Shown here one piece after another: positions 12,094-23,517 of a stretch of DNA of 64,000 nucleotides. Source of the DNA: Cenococcum geophilum 1.58 (Eukaryota > Ascomycota > Dothideomycetes > Gloniales > Gloniaceae); the NCBI GenBank assembly GCA_001692895.1, contig KV748198.1, positions 1,710,367-1,774,366 of the forward strand. The letters are read 5' to 3'. A program made the position numbers and the translations under genes. Below the pieces are notes generated by a model. It had not been told where the DNA came from and ran no database searches. It saw nothing but the letters and a program-made list of their open reading frames with translations. Position 1 is the stretch's first letter. Each line of letters begins with the position of its first letter.

Positions 12094-12930
12094 ATGTCTC
12101 CTACCGTTGCAGAACTTCTCGAGCGCAACAGGTACTCCAACCGTGAAGGTCCCTCTACCAGAAGAAAACAGTTGATTAACATTTGGAAAAGGCAGCTAGC
12201 CGCTACTCACGAACCATTCCCAACCTTCTCTGAAATGAGTGATGCGGGGAAGAGCCCTGCCAAAATTGCAATTGGTATGAAATATTCCGTCCCTCTGGTG
12301 GGTCTCTGTCAGCCCTAACACGTATATAGTAACTTGTATCGATCCGCGCTCTAATCCAGATAGGTTTCTAGGGTTGAACCCAGGTGGTGAGTGTCGAAGG
12401 GAGGCGTTTCGAATTTATCATGTCGAACGACGGCGTTATGAGGACTAATCAAATCTACCAGATGCCCTTGTTATACGAAACGTATGCGGACATATCGCCC
12501 CGATTCTGAATGACATTGCCGCACTGGATGTCTTTATCGGCCTTTCCGACATCATGGTGGTCCATCACACGGGTATGCTGCATTCCTATAATCGCCAGCA
12601 CCTGATACTAATCAAACTTAGATTGTGGTGCTAGTCACTTCAATGACTCTCTCATTCGTGACGGATTGAAAAAGCGCTTCCCAAGCAACGAGGATGTTGA
12701 TACGATGTCTTTCGGCGCGATTACTAAGTACGTATAATACCGAACTTCTGTCCTTTCCCGCGATGGTTTTCACTTATCGTGGCTAACCACTGTCTAGTAT
12801 TGAGCAAAGCGTGAAAGACGACCTCACAATCCTCAAGAAATCCCCTCTCATCAGTAAAGAGCTGGGTGAGCGATCCGTTGGTTTCGTTTATGATATCAAG
12901 TCGGGCTTGTTGACTGCCGTTGAAGGGTAG
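12094..12930 (+). CDS. Beta-class carbonic anhydrase family protein, five exons, intact
   Basis: Exons 12094-12274, 12330-12386, 12462-12572, 12622-12727 and 12798-12930 join in frame to 195 residues. The four introns (55, 75, 49 and 70 bp) all have GT...AG ends; the first three have branch-like sequences (cctaac, actaatc, actaatc) and the fourth has ctaac. The joined protein shows the beta-carbonic-anhydrase zinc site. It has CIDPR (Cys63, with the Asp65/Arg67 dyad), an IRNVCGH strand at residues 84-90, and HHTDCG (His115, Cys118). Exon junctions fall inside codons just before Cys63 and in the Asp117 codon, so correct splicing is needed to form the site. Length is usual for a short cytosolic member, and no targeting peptide is evident. 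It should interconvert CO2 and bicarbonate. CIDPR instead of the commoner CxDSR places it in a divergent fungal branch, and carbonyl sulfide hydrolase, a related beta-CA subgroup, is an alternative. No stops and no RIP signature. Confidence 0.85.
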
Positions 12931-14160
12931 TTACACGAAACATCCATTAGGTGGCTTCTGGGTCTAAACCTTTTATGAAGTGAGGAATTTAAGGGGTGGA
13001 GATTGAAGTAGCCAGTTAATGAAATTGAAAGAACCATCAGTCTTCTTGCGATAAAAAACCGTGAATTGAATGGAATCGAAAGACGCAAGTAAAATGTTAA
13101 AGCGGGAAGGAGTGGAAGCATGATCTGTGATGGCAAACGCTGGTGAGCCAATAGGTTGTTTTGTGCCACAACATGAAGAATCTATTCTCTCCAATAACAC
13201 AGCCCGTTCCGGAATATTTCTGCCTCATCCCGGAACAGATCGTCCTCAGGGGGGAACAAATCGTGTATCGCTTTTGGCCGCTTCATTCCGGAATAGATCT
13301 TTTAAAGATCAGGCTAATTGTAAGGTGATACAGCCTAGTTAAGGCTTGCCAACGCTGCATCTATACCGCCAATCGCGAAGCCGAAGCTGTTTAAAATAGT
13401 TGCGCCTTACGCTTAATTTTTATTTCACCTTTAGATGTTATTGGTAAATGGTTGTCGCATGAGGCCCATAGCGTCCCTGAATTGCGCCTGCGATGCCTAC
13501 TCGACGTCGCCAAATGATCCACCTGATAAGTGTATATTTGGTGGTCGAATAATATTTCGCAATCAAATGCAAGGCATTTTGGAGGGCTCTCGTGAGCCCC
13601 TTATAGTGTTGATTTTCCTAAGAGATCGCCCGATTAGACTTAGCGCGGGGCTTCAAGCATCAAACTGTAAACTTCGCGACGAATTTTATTTCTATAAAAA
13701 ATTTCATTAATCGCTCCTTAGCTACCCCATTACCCGCGACTTAATTCCTCGATAATATACGGGCCTTCTCTAAAGTAAAAGATATACAAAATAACCTTAC
13801 GTCACTGTTAAACTGTGTAAATTTAATATTAGTATAAAAACTGTACTTCTTTATAATAAGCAATTAGTAGCTATAATATTTAATATTTAAAGTCTTTTTA
13901 AACCTCTATTTATATAAGGTAAGGATATAGGTAGGGAGTCTAATTCATAGAACAATAGGGTATATTATATAATCAGACGAATCCTTAAGGGAAAGGAGGA
14001 GCCTAAGTACGAGGTAGAAGTCCGTGCCACCTCGCGCACAGTACCACCTCTCGCATACCCTTTTCCTATACAAAATCGCGAATTTTTAACCTTTATAAAA
14101 TGGTAAACCCTAGGGCTATTATTATAAAATTTTAAATATATATATATATATTTATATTAT
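12931..14160. other. Gene-free flank grading into AT-rich DNA
   Basis: The first 800 bp have ordinary composition and probably include the carbonic-anhydrase 3' UTR. Several TTCCGGAA-like words cluster at 13205-13305. A 91-codon plus-strand frame (13435-13710) has no recognisable motif. From about 13740 the sequence becomes TA-rich, with a TA-dinucleotide run near 14140-14150, and I see nothing codable. Confidence 0.4.
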
Positions 14161-15197
14161 TATAATTTACTATTAGTAGTAGTTCTTTAATTAACGTCTG
14201 ATACGGATCCTATCTTAGCCCACGCAGACTACTCCGTCATAGGGGGGAAAACTTATAATTTATATAAAGAAAACCCTGCAGTTAGGGGAGGAAAAACCCT
14301 ATAAGCAGCCTTAGTAGGATAAAAAAACCCCAATTTGCTATGTTTGCACGTAGCAGCGGCCCTATAGGCCTACTGCATGTCCTCCTCCTTAGATATTTTA
14401 AACTCCTTAGGAACTATTACTTCCTTCTCTAGCTTATTAAAGCTAGGGTTCACTACGTCCTAGCTAGGCCTTACTAATCAATTGCTATATCTTATTATCT
14501 CTTTATATCCCATATCTTGCCCATCCCTTATATACTATCTCTTATGTAGACCACTACTATATACGCCTTACCTCCCCCCCCCTAGAGCCATTAAAGGCGT
14601 AAGGGGGATTCATCCGTTTTAACTACCGTAATACTAATAAGCGAGTGGGATATTATATTGTATTTAGGTATCTTTTATACCTAGGCCTTAGCTAGGCCCT
14701 CTCTAAGGGTTACCACTTCGTTAAAAGGAGATAGGGAAAACCGTGGGTCGCAATCTAAGCTGCTAGGTAGTATTTGGTAGTTAAAAACGGCGAGTAACCG
14801 CATGCTCCGCGGGCGACTGCCCTAGGGGTTAGGAGGGGCCGTATATTTACTTATACGCTCGTTTATCCGTTAATATAAGGTCGTTAATACTTTCTATTAG
14901 GGGCTAGGGGATGCTTTTAAAAGCTATTTATCTACGTTAGATTATATAGGTGCTTAGTAGGAGAACTAGTGGCTATATTATAAAGGGGTACCGTTAGTAG
15001 TAGTTTTCGAGATCTTACTATCCCATATAAAAACTTTTCACTACGCCCTATAACGCACATAACCACCAGGTCCTACTTACACGCGCTGTGCAACGTCTCT
15101 GCGTTGGCTCTAGGTCTGAACTTTAAAGACCTAGGTTTGTAGCCGTCACTACGTACAGGTGCAGAATCCGTTTTCGACGGCCTATAATTTACTATTA
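14161..15197. mobile_element. 1.0-kb retroposon-like repeat, copy 1, with 15-bp target-site duplication
   Basis: The unit 14176-15182 (1007 bp) is flanked on both sides by the exact 15-mer tataatttactatta (14161-14175 and 15183-15197). It recurs at 58356-59368 with a different flanking duplication, which fixes its ends: GTAGTA...on one side and ...GACGGCC on the other. There are no terminal inverted repeats and no long reading frame. Duplications of 14-15 bp are typical of target-primed reverse transcription (LINE or SINE mobilised). Read on the minus strand it would end in AAAGAACTACTAC, a short TAC-type tail. Copy 1 is clearly more RIP-mutated than copy 2. Confidence 0.75.
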
Positions 15198-15239
15198 ATA
15201 AGTAGCTATATAGCTTTATAAAAAAAGAAAACTTTTAAA

Positions 15240-15425
15240 AAAATCTATAATAAAATAAGTACTTTAGCTATTACTATAAAAATTTTAATATAGTAAATGG
15301 TTTAGTGGTTTTTAAGATATATTAATTTAGTCTTATTTTGGCCCCCAAAATTTAATATCTTAAAAACTACTAAACTATTTACAATATAACTTTAATAGAA
15401 GCTGCAAAGTATATATAAACGTCCA
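15240..15425. repeat. Imperfect foldback (inverted repeat) with arms of about 55-60 bp
   Basis: The left arm (about 15270-15325, containing 'tagtaaatggtttagtggtttttaagatat') pairs with a right arm (about 15345-15410, containing 'aatatcttaaaaactactaaactattta'). The arms are separated by about 20 bases that include ggccccc. It could be a degraded foldback transposon or MITE. The flanks are AT-rich and no clear target duplication was found. Confidence 0.45.
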
Positions 15426-18399
15426 AATCTAAATTATTAGAATTTATTATAAAGCGGTTAAGATATTAAGGTATAAATTTTCTAGTTTTTAAGGTGGCCT
15501 ACTTACTGTTACGGCACTGTTACAGACCCTAGTTAGGGGCTCGGCCGAGCCTTAGCGCCACGTATATAGACGTGCCCTTTCCTCGACCTTCTTCTAGTCC
15601 TTGTCTTAGAATTCTAGTTTACTGGCTACTAATAGATTCTTATTCTATTAACTAAGCCTTTATACTTACCCGCGTGGGCCACTTACCCGCGTAGGCCACT
15701 AGCCTATAGACTACGTTAATCCCTAGAGGAGGTATAGATAAAGTTATTTAGGTAGGACTAGTACTAGTTATAGGTTAGTAGAGGCTAAAATTCTATATAT
15801 AATAGTAGGGCTAGAATACACTAAAAAATAGGCTTAGAAGAGTGATTAATAGAGGGTTAAAGAGGTATAATAAATTAATACTAAGAAAAAAGTAAATCCA
15901 AATAAAATGTTAAGTAAAAGTCTAAAGCTAGATAAAGGTTAATAGAAGGGAGGCAAGGTATTTTTATAATTTGCCTCCTAATACCCTTTTAGTATATAGC
16001 CGCGACCTTACTAATATAACTCTGTAGTAACTTAAAAGAAAATATAACTATAAACTATTAGGCTATGACTTCTTTATAAGAACTAATTATACCGCTAAGG
16101 GAGGTAACTAAGACGTTAGTTAAGGATGTAAATAGGTTAAATTATATCTAAATAATGTTAGGGTATTAAAGAATAACGTTATAAACGTTCTTAATAGTTA
16201 TAATATGGCTATATGTACTATTATAAAGTATCCCTCCTATTTACTAAGTAGTAGAGCTATGCTAACTATATAGTATAGGACCACTAGATTTAAAAGTATA
16301 TATACTAAATCTTAAGAGATAAGTCTTCTTAACTTTACCTAATAGTCTAAGGGTAAATATAGAAGTAATATATTAGTAATATAGGTATAAGGGATATTCT
16401 TGCGGATACCTTAGGTTGCCCTTAGGACAACCCCTAGATGCCCCTCAGATAGTCGCCAGTTACGTGCTAAAGGCATACACCTATAGTATATAGTCTCCAC
16501 AATCTCAAAGGCATTACCTCCTTAAGGATTTGTCTCTCTTACCAATCTATTCTATTCCTATAATTGTGCCTTATAGCCCCCTATCTATAAGTCCCCTTAT
16601 ATTTAAATCCTTCATACTCCTTTTTAAAAGGGCAGTCGGCTTAAGGACCAGATTATTTATTTATATTTTTATTTATATCCACTATCTTAAAAAATCTCGT
16701 AATAACCTAAATGGAAACTCTATAGACACCTTATAAAAAGCCGTCGCGCAAAGGTAGGATAGTCCCTTTAATAGTAAGAGATTACGATAATATAAACCTT
16801 TAGGTAAGATAGCTAAATAAGCCCTAATACCTAAATACGCTAGGAGCTTAAAGACTTTAATATACCTATAGTTACCGCTAAGAAAAATATAAACACCGTC
16901 TATAACGGTTATAATACTACTAAAAAGTAACTAGAACCCCTCTAGCCCTACCTAGGCTAATTAGAAGATTAAGCTCTAGAGGTAACTTTAAGATCTTCCC
17001 CTAAGCTAGAAATACTAGAGGAATATACTAATATATTTAACTAGGGACCCAACTAGAACCCTTCCAGAAGACTACCGGCCTATAATTAGTATAGTAATAG
17101 TATATAGACTGCTTATAAGCCAAGTAGGCCTACCCCCTTAGGGAATTAAACCTAAATACTAACTTAAGACCTAAGGCTTATTAGGAAACCCGTACTAGCT
17201 GCTAGTACTAATACTACCTCTATAGTAGGAGCTTCCCTAGGCCTAAGTTTAGAAGGTTAAGAGCCCCACACTAATCTTCTTTAAGATAGATATTGGGAAG
17301 CTATTATAAGGCTCTTAGAAGCTATATGGGAAGAAGCCACTAATAAATATATTAGAACTCTTTAAGGGCAAATCTATATCTAGTAGGGTTTAATCTAAGC
17401 TAGGTAAATTGTTTTATAATTTAGTTAAGGCTAAGGGCTTTTTAGGGGTTACTTAAAATCTACTTAAGGAGGTATAGAAGACTTAGAGAGGCACCTACGC
17501 AATAAAAAGAAAAAGGATATAAACTAACTGACTAAGGCCTTTAGTAGTCTAGAACTCCGTTATAGACCTAACGCCTAGTATTTAGATAATTAGGTTTATA
17601 AGGTAGATAACTTCTTTAAAATGCTAATAATATAAGATAATACCAGAGAGCGTATATGCTGGATTATTAGTAAGATTAAAGACTAATTACTAAACCAGAT
17701 TACGCTTAATTAACTTAATAAAGAGCAAATTACTATATGGCTATATTTGTAGACCTTTCTAAAGGGTTAGACCTAAGATCTATATATTATATAATATAAT
17801 AATATAGAACAATTCTAGAATGGTGCGCAGCTGGACTATTAGGACTTCCGCCAGTTTATATACTTTGTAAAAACTTATACTTAATAGATAGATCTAAAGC
17901 CCTTTAAAAACAAGGACGGTAGGGTCTATAAGAAAAAGAAGATCGGATTTATCTAGGCTAAAATTAAGCTAGCAATTTATAATAAAATAAAGCCCGTAGG
18001 ATTACCGTATATATAGATTTTAAACGAGTAGTTCTAAATACTAAGGACGCGGTAAGGAACTAAACCTCTTCCGGTAGAAAGCTAAGGGGTAACTAAAAGC
18101 GTAGGCATTTTAATAGTAACATAGGGCAGACCTAAGCTTTAAAGAAGCCGTTCTTAAGGAGAACTTTAAAAGGGTTAAAGTTAGGAGCCCTAAGTAATAG
18201 GAAAGACTCCTAAGGCCAACCTAATACCCGTCTAATACCCTTACGGGAACACTTTAAGAAGCTAAAAGGAAATTCCCCTAAAGGTAAATCTTATTAGAAG
18301 AACAAGTTAGGCGATAATAGTACTAATAATCTAAAAAGAGAAAAGCTCTAGTTACGGACGTCTCCTAGCTATAATTAGGGCAATATACGGAAGAAAAGA

Positions 18400-18800
18400 C
18401 CCTCTATATTACTATTAAGCTAGAAATAATACTCCCTATAGGTAAGACGTGTTAATTCCAAGCACTATATGATAGCGGCGCTAAAATTAATCTTATATAA
18501 TATAATTTGGTAAAGGAGCATAAACTTATCCTATTGTTAAGGTAGTGGAAACCTATTATAGGCTTCCTAAATAAGTATTGGATTAAACTATACAGTACCT
18601 ATAAGCTTATAGTATTAGTGGCCGATATATATAACCGCACTAAGGTAGTTAGCCTATAACCCTTTTAGGCGACTAACTTTATAGGTTATAACCTTATTCT
18701 TAGATACCCTTAGCTTATAAAAGTAGATCTTAAGATACGCTTTAAGACAGGAGCCTTTAAATAGTAGAATAATAAAAAATTAGAAGGGTGTATATTACTA
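18400..18800 (+). pseudogene. Family C retropepsin
   Basis: The frame contains F-Q-A-L-Y-D-S-G-A-K-I-N-L with the catalytic DSGA intact at 18471-18482. About 60 residues later comes an N-F-I-G-Y-N-L-I-L-R-Y-P-Q-L block, equivalent to the usual '...G.D.ILG.PWL' strand. It is one of the few active sites in the window not hit by RIP, although the surrounding frame contains stops. Confidence 0.65.
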
Positions 18801-19084
18801 ATAAGCCTAAAGGACAACCCTAATTTATTAAATATTCTATTAGGCCTAAAGGACTTATTAAGGGTATTTTTAGGCAGATAAGCTAAAGTCCTACCACAGA
18901 ACTTGGAATATAATTATATAATTAATCTAAAAGAAGGTAAATAACCGCCGAACCTTTCTATCTATAACCTCTTTTATAAAGAGCTTAAGATCTTATAGGA
19001 GTACCTTAATAATTTACTGGAAAAGGGGTAGATCTAGCCTAGTAAGTTACTAGTAGGCATCTAATTCACTTTATTTTAAAACTA

Positions 19085-20560
19085 GATAGAACTATAAAGC
19101 TATATATAGACTATTATGGCCTTAATAAGATTATAATTAAGAACTGTTACCCACTACTACTAGTTAGTAAAATGCTAGATAGACTATTTAGGGCGAAGAT
19201 TTTTACAAAGCTAGATTTATAAAACGCCTATTATAGGCTCGGTGTTAAAAAAGGGGATAAGTAAAAGACCGCTTTTAAGACCTAATACGGCTACTTTAAG
19301 TATCTAGTAATGCCTTTTAGGCTAGCTAATACGCCTATAATATTCTAATTATATATTTATAAAGCCTTAGGGGGACTAGTTAACCGCATATACGTTATTT
19401 ATTTAGATAATATTCTAATCTACTTAGAAGATAAGGATTAGTATAAGTAATACATCCGCAAAGTGCTGGAATGTTTAGATAATTAGGGCCTCTACGCTAA
19501 GTCATTAAAGTATATCTTTAATACTAAGTAGGTTAAGTTCTTAAGTTATATTATAGTGGGGTAAAATAGGCCACTACTTAGTGCCTTGGCATTTTCCTGC
19601 ATATATCGAGCCTTGGGCTTCTCTCCTTCTCTCTAGCAGGACCTACCAGAATACATTCTTTCCTTTCTTCTTACTGACTGCTTTTCTACTAATTGATTAC
19701 GACTAACTGACCGACCAACCGACCGATAGACAGACAGACAGATAGATAGACGACACTATGACTTTCCTATCTAAGAGTGGTCGTACCCTTCCACAATATT
19801 ATAATACCTATAAGCGTAGTTATGGACCTAGTATAGGTATAGATAATTTAAGAGTGGCTAGAGCTAGAGAGCTACTAGAATATTTAAATATTTTTAGGCT
19901 TTGCCAATTTCTATAGGCTCTTTATTTATAACTACTTAGATATTACCTAATATCTATCTAACTATATTATAAAAGCTTCTAAGAACTAGCCTAAAAAGTA
20001 AAAGGCTTAAAGGTAGGAAGAAAGAAAACTAAAAAGGGATTAACTAAATAGTATAATCTATAGTTATAGCCTAAAAAGGGTTAAAAGGCCTTTAGGAACT
20101 ACGTATAAGCTTTATAAAAGCTTTATTACTACGGTATTTAACCTAAATTAGCTACTAATAATAGTCACTAATATATTAAATTTTACCTTTACTAGTATCC
20201 TACTATAACCTAATAGGCATCTAGATACTACCTAGCTCCACTAAAAACTAGTAGTATTTTATAGTAGAAAATTCTAGCGGCCTAAAGTTAGGTATTATAC
20301 CTATAATAAGGAACTACTAGCTATAGTTAACTGCTTTAAATAGTAGCAATACTACCTTAAATATACGAACTATACTACTTATATACTCTTAGATTATTAT
20401 AATTTACGCTACTCTATAACTATAAAGAAGCTTATACCTTAATAAGCTAAATAGGTAAAGGAGCTTATATAACCTAATTTAAAGATTAAATATAAGCTAG
20501 GGAAAAGCAACCCTACTAATAAACTGTTATAACGGCTAGACTATACTAAAGGCTTTAAAA
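19085..20560 (+). pseudogene. Family C reverse transcriptase and RNase H, interrupted
   Basis: Fingers and palm are readable: 'F-T-K-L-D-L-x-N-A-Y-Y-R', 'Y-L-V-M-P-F-R-L-A-N', then 'I-Y-L-D-N-I-L-I-Y' at about 19400-19430, where D-to-N destroys the second catalytic Asp. The thumb resumes after the insertion with an F-L-G-F/C-x-F-Y segment (about 19880-19915). RNase H follows with 'Y-N-K-E-L-L-A-I-V' near 20305. Internal stops are mostly TAG and TAA. Confidence 0.7.
19556..19795. mobile_element. 240-bp hAT-like non-autonomous insertion with 8-bp duplication
   Basis: The insertion splits the family C RT and is bounded by the 8-mer atattata (19548-19555 and 19796-19803). Its ends are imperfect inverted repeats: the left end reads (a)gtggggta...ccactacttag, and the right end in reverse complement reads gtggaagggta...ccactcttag. 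An 8-bp duplication with such ends suggests the hAT superfamily. Its composition is ordinary rather than TA-rich, and it holds a short tetranucleotide microsatellite (19703-19752, gacc/gaca/gata). Confidence 0.5.
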
Positions 20561-21249
20561 TAGGAGAAGGAAAACAGATAATAAATATTCCACTCCCTAT
20601 ATTATAGAATAAGCTCTAGGTATAGAATGCTTAAGTACCTATAGCTTTATATATTAAGTCTTAGGCGGTATAAACCCTATTAGCTTTTATTAACGTTTTA
20701 GCTAGTACCCAGTCTATAGCTAATAAGGGTCTAAATATACCTAGATAGAACGTCCCTAATATATTCTTAGAACCTAGTAATATACTACCTTTAATTGCTA
20801 AGCTATCCCCTTATACTAACAGCGAAGCTATAGAGCAATTAGAACTTAGAGCCCTATAATAACTAAAGAACTTTAACTTTATAGTGGCCTTCCTAATATA
20901 TATATATTAAGAGGTTATAAGATCTATAGTACTATCTAGTCTTATACTTAGAGTAGTATAGAATAAAATAGCTTTTACCTAAAAACTATTTAAAAGGTTA
21001 ATAGATCTTATCTATAAGGTATAATAGATAGATGCTTTTTATACTATCTTTAATGCGGAAGTAGACCGGAAATATAACAAAAAGAAAGCTACTAGGCGCG
21101 ACTATTAGGAACTAGACCCAATAGGCCTACTATATAGATGGAGTAAGGTTTAGGTGCTATAAGAAGTAAATTTATAACAGAAGATTCTTATAAAGAATTA
21201 TAATAATTCTCTAAGCGGCCACTATAGTTAAGCTAAGATAGTGGAATTA

Positions 21250-22510
21250 CTTTAGCGTAAATACTATTGGCGAAAGCTTAAGTAGTAAGTAAAGGAGTAT
21301 ATTAGCTATTATAAAAAGCGTTAAGTATATAAGATCCAAAGGCACAAGCCATAGGGTCTACTTAAATTAGTTCCCCCTACTAGTAAGCTATAGCAATATT
21401 ACGCCATAGACTTTATTACAGATCTTCTACTACCTAAAGATAGCTAAGGATAAATATACAATTTGGTCCTTATACTTATTAATAGGTTTTTAAAGTATAT
21501 TTAATAACTTCTTGTTAGTAAGACAATTAATATAAAAGCGCTTACCAGCCTAATTAAGAAGAAATGCTCTCTTAAAGTAAATTAGCTATACTCTATTATT
21601 ACTAATAGGGGCAGCGTCTTTATAAGCTAATACTAGTTAGATCTATACTTCTATTAAAAGATAAATCACTATTATAGTACGTCTTTTTATTTATAGATAG
21701 ACGGATAAATAAAATGCTAGAATTAGGAACTAGAGTCTTACCTATAAATATATTTAAACTATTAGTAAGATAATCAGTATAAGCTACTTCCATATATAGA
21801 GTACGCTTATAATTTAAAGTAATATTTATTATATCGGTTTACACTAATCCAAATTACCTATAGTATTTAATTATTAGGGTTTAATAATATACCTAATAAT
21901 TACTAGCTAAGGCTGTATAATTAATTATAGAATCCTACTAGGAAGTTTAAGGATGTTTACTAAAGAGTATAAGGATACCTTAAGGAATAGGAGAAGTAAT
22001 AAAAGTATGCAAAGTAGAGCCTATAAGATGCCTAAGAGTAATAGAGACGTTAGTATAATTATAAGCACTAGGATAAGTATTTCGGAGTAAGTAATAAGGT
22101 TCTATTACGTTTAATAAATATTAAAACCCGTTAACTATTAAAGAAGCTTAATATAAGATACCTAGGTCCCTTCTAAGTTAAAAAACAAATTAGTAAGCTA
22201 GCCTACTGTCTCTAACTACGCCTATCTATGGCCTATATATATTTAGTGTTTTATATAAACCTACTAGAGCTATAGGATAGACTACCGCTAGAAAAGAACT
22301 TCCGTCTAGGCCTAATTAAATACCCTAAGGTAGTGGGCGAGCGGTATAATGTTGAAGCTATATTATACTATAAGTTTATTAAGAATAAGCTTTAATATAA
22401 AGTTAAATAACTAGGCTAGCCTACTAAGGATTCTATATAGAAACTAGAGGATTACCTTAATTATTATAAAGATATTTTAAAAGAATATTAGGACTAAGGT
22501 TTATAATCTA
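21250..22510 (+). pseudogene. Family C integrase with C-terminal chromodomain
   Basis: A Y-A-I-D-F-I-T-D-L-L-L-P strand at about 21400-21435 gives the first catalytic Asp of the integrase core. The frame can be followed, with stops, to a chromodomain at 22329-22494. That domain reads V-E-A-I-L-Y-Y-K-F, then L-Q-Y-K-V-K (Trp and Gln positions as stops), then K-L-E-D-Y-L-N-Y-Y-K-D, and ends in a stop. Confidence 0.65.
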
Positions 22511-23212
22511 CAAATTATAGAAAGCGCTTTAATACTATAGTATTATTATAACCTATAAAGAAAGCTTGTAGTAGGCCGCAAAGAGACTCTAAAAAGTAAG
22601 AAATAGGTTAAATTAGATATAGAACAGATAGGCTCCGGAAACTATAGGGATAAGGCTACAGCCTAAGGCAGGACAGGTCCTTAGCCTTTTTATATATATA
22701 GTATAGAATTAACAGGGTATTTTACTAGAACTATATTCCTAGGGCTTCTACGCCCTTTTTAAAAGCCTTATAAGGCCTTTCTAAGCACTTAATTAAGGTT
22801 CTTAATTGCTACTATATATAAAAATAAATCCCAAATACCTAATTAAAAAAGCTATTATACCTTATCCTTACGAGTAGGATTAGTATCTATTAAGCTACTA
22901 AGTAATGGCTAACGAGAATAGGATTTAGACCCCTTAGTAGGGGTATAGGTAGGTATAAAAACAGGGGTAGGATAATAAGGTGTAGCTAGGGCAGAGATCC
23001 TTAAACGATTAATACTAATATTAGGTCTAAACTAATACTAATAAAGCTCTTATGGCGTAAGCTTATAGTTAATAAAGATATACTTAAGCCTAGAATAATA
23101 GAGATGTTAGCTGGCTAGTATAATCTAAAACCACTAAGACCTTACTACGGCAACTATTAGTTACCTATCTACTAGGTACCTAAAGGGTAACCTACCTAAT
23201 TGTCACGGAGTC
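22511..23212. other. RIP-mutated flank, no gene seen
   Basis: TA-rich sequence after the family C chromodomain. A small hairpin-like segment (aaggctacagcctaagg) lies near 22652-22668. No matching 3' LTR of family C could be identified. The last bases before the family O insertion read tgtcacg + gagtc, see findings. Confidence 0.35.
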
Positions 23213-23517
23213 TGTAACGGGACTAGCCCAGTTATAGTAGGAATGTCTCGGTAAAATACTCGACAGATAAATTCTGACGCTTTGACCAAATTCTGCTAAA
23301 TTAATTAAATTTTACTAAAGTCTGTTAAAGACCGCGTGCGTATATACGCACGCATTAACCACCAAGCCCCTAACTATTTAATTATATAATTCTCTTGTTA
23401 TTCCCTTCTCTTCTTTATATAACGTCTTGTTCTTAGCAAGAACTATATACCCTTAGATTTAGATAGAATTTATATTATTTCTTTAAATCTTCCCCAAAGT
23501 CTCTCCGCGCCCTTACA
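23213..23517 (+). repeat. Family O 5' LTR (305 bp)
   Basis: Begins TGTAACGGGA and ends CCCTTACA, equal in length to the 3' copy. The two LTRs differ mostly by C/T and G/A transitions, for example cgcgtgcgta against cgcgtatata. Confidence 0.9.

Larger units (their letters stand above)
15500..22510 (+). mobile_element. Family C Gypsy chromovirus (gag, protease, RT, RNase H, integrase, chromodomain), RIP-degraded
   Basis: Plus-strand pol is readable in order: protease active site DSGA (18471-18482), reverse transcriptase (about 19085-19555), RNase H (about 20230-20560), integrase (about 21250-21850) and chromodomain (22329-22494). Gag should occupy about 15750-18300. A TG-starting LTR-like segment lies near 15518, but no matching 3' LTR was found, so the ends are uncertain. 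The RT is interrupted at 19556 by a 240-bp insertion and resumes at 19796. The palm motif reads YLDN instead of YLDD. Confidence 0.7.

Noticed and set aside
13435-13710. 91-codon plus-strand frame
   Set aside because: No motif, no intron logic, falls in the gradient towards AT-rich DNA; chance cannot be excluded.
16530-16736. 68-codon frame inside family C gag region
   Set aside because: Does not fit the gag frame and ends in RIP-type sequence; a chance survivor.
19703-19752. gacc/gaca/gata repeat as a regulatory or telomeric repeat
   Set aside because: Short ordinary tetranucleotide microsatellite; unlike the fungal telomere repeat TTAGGG.
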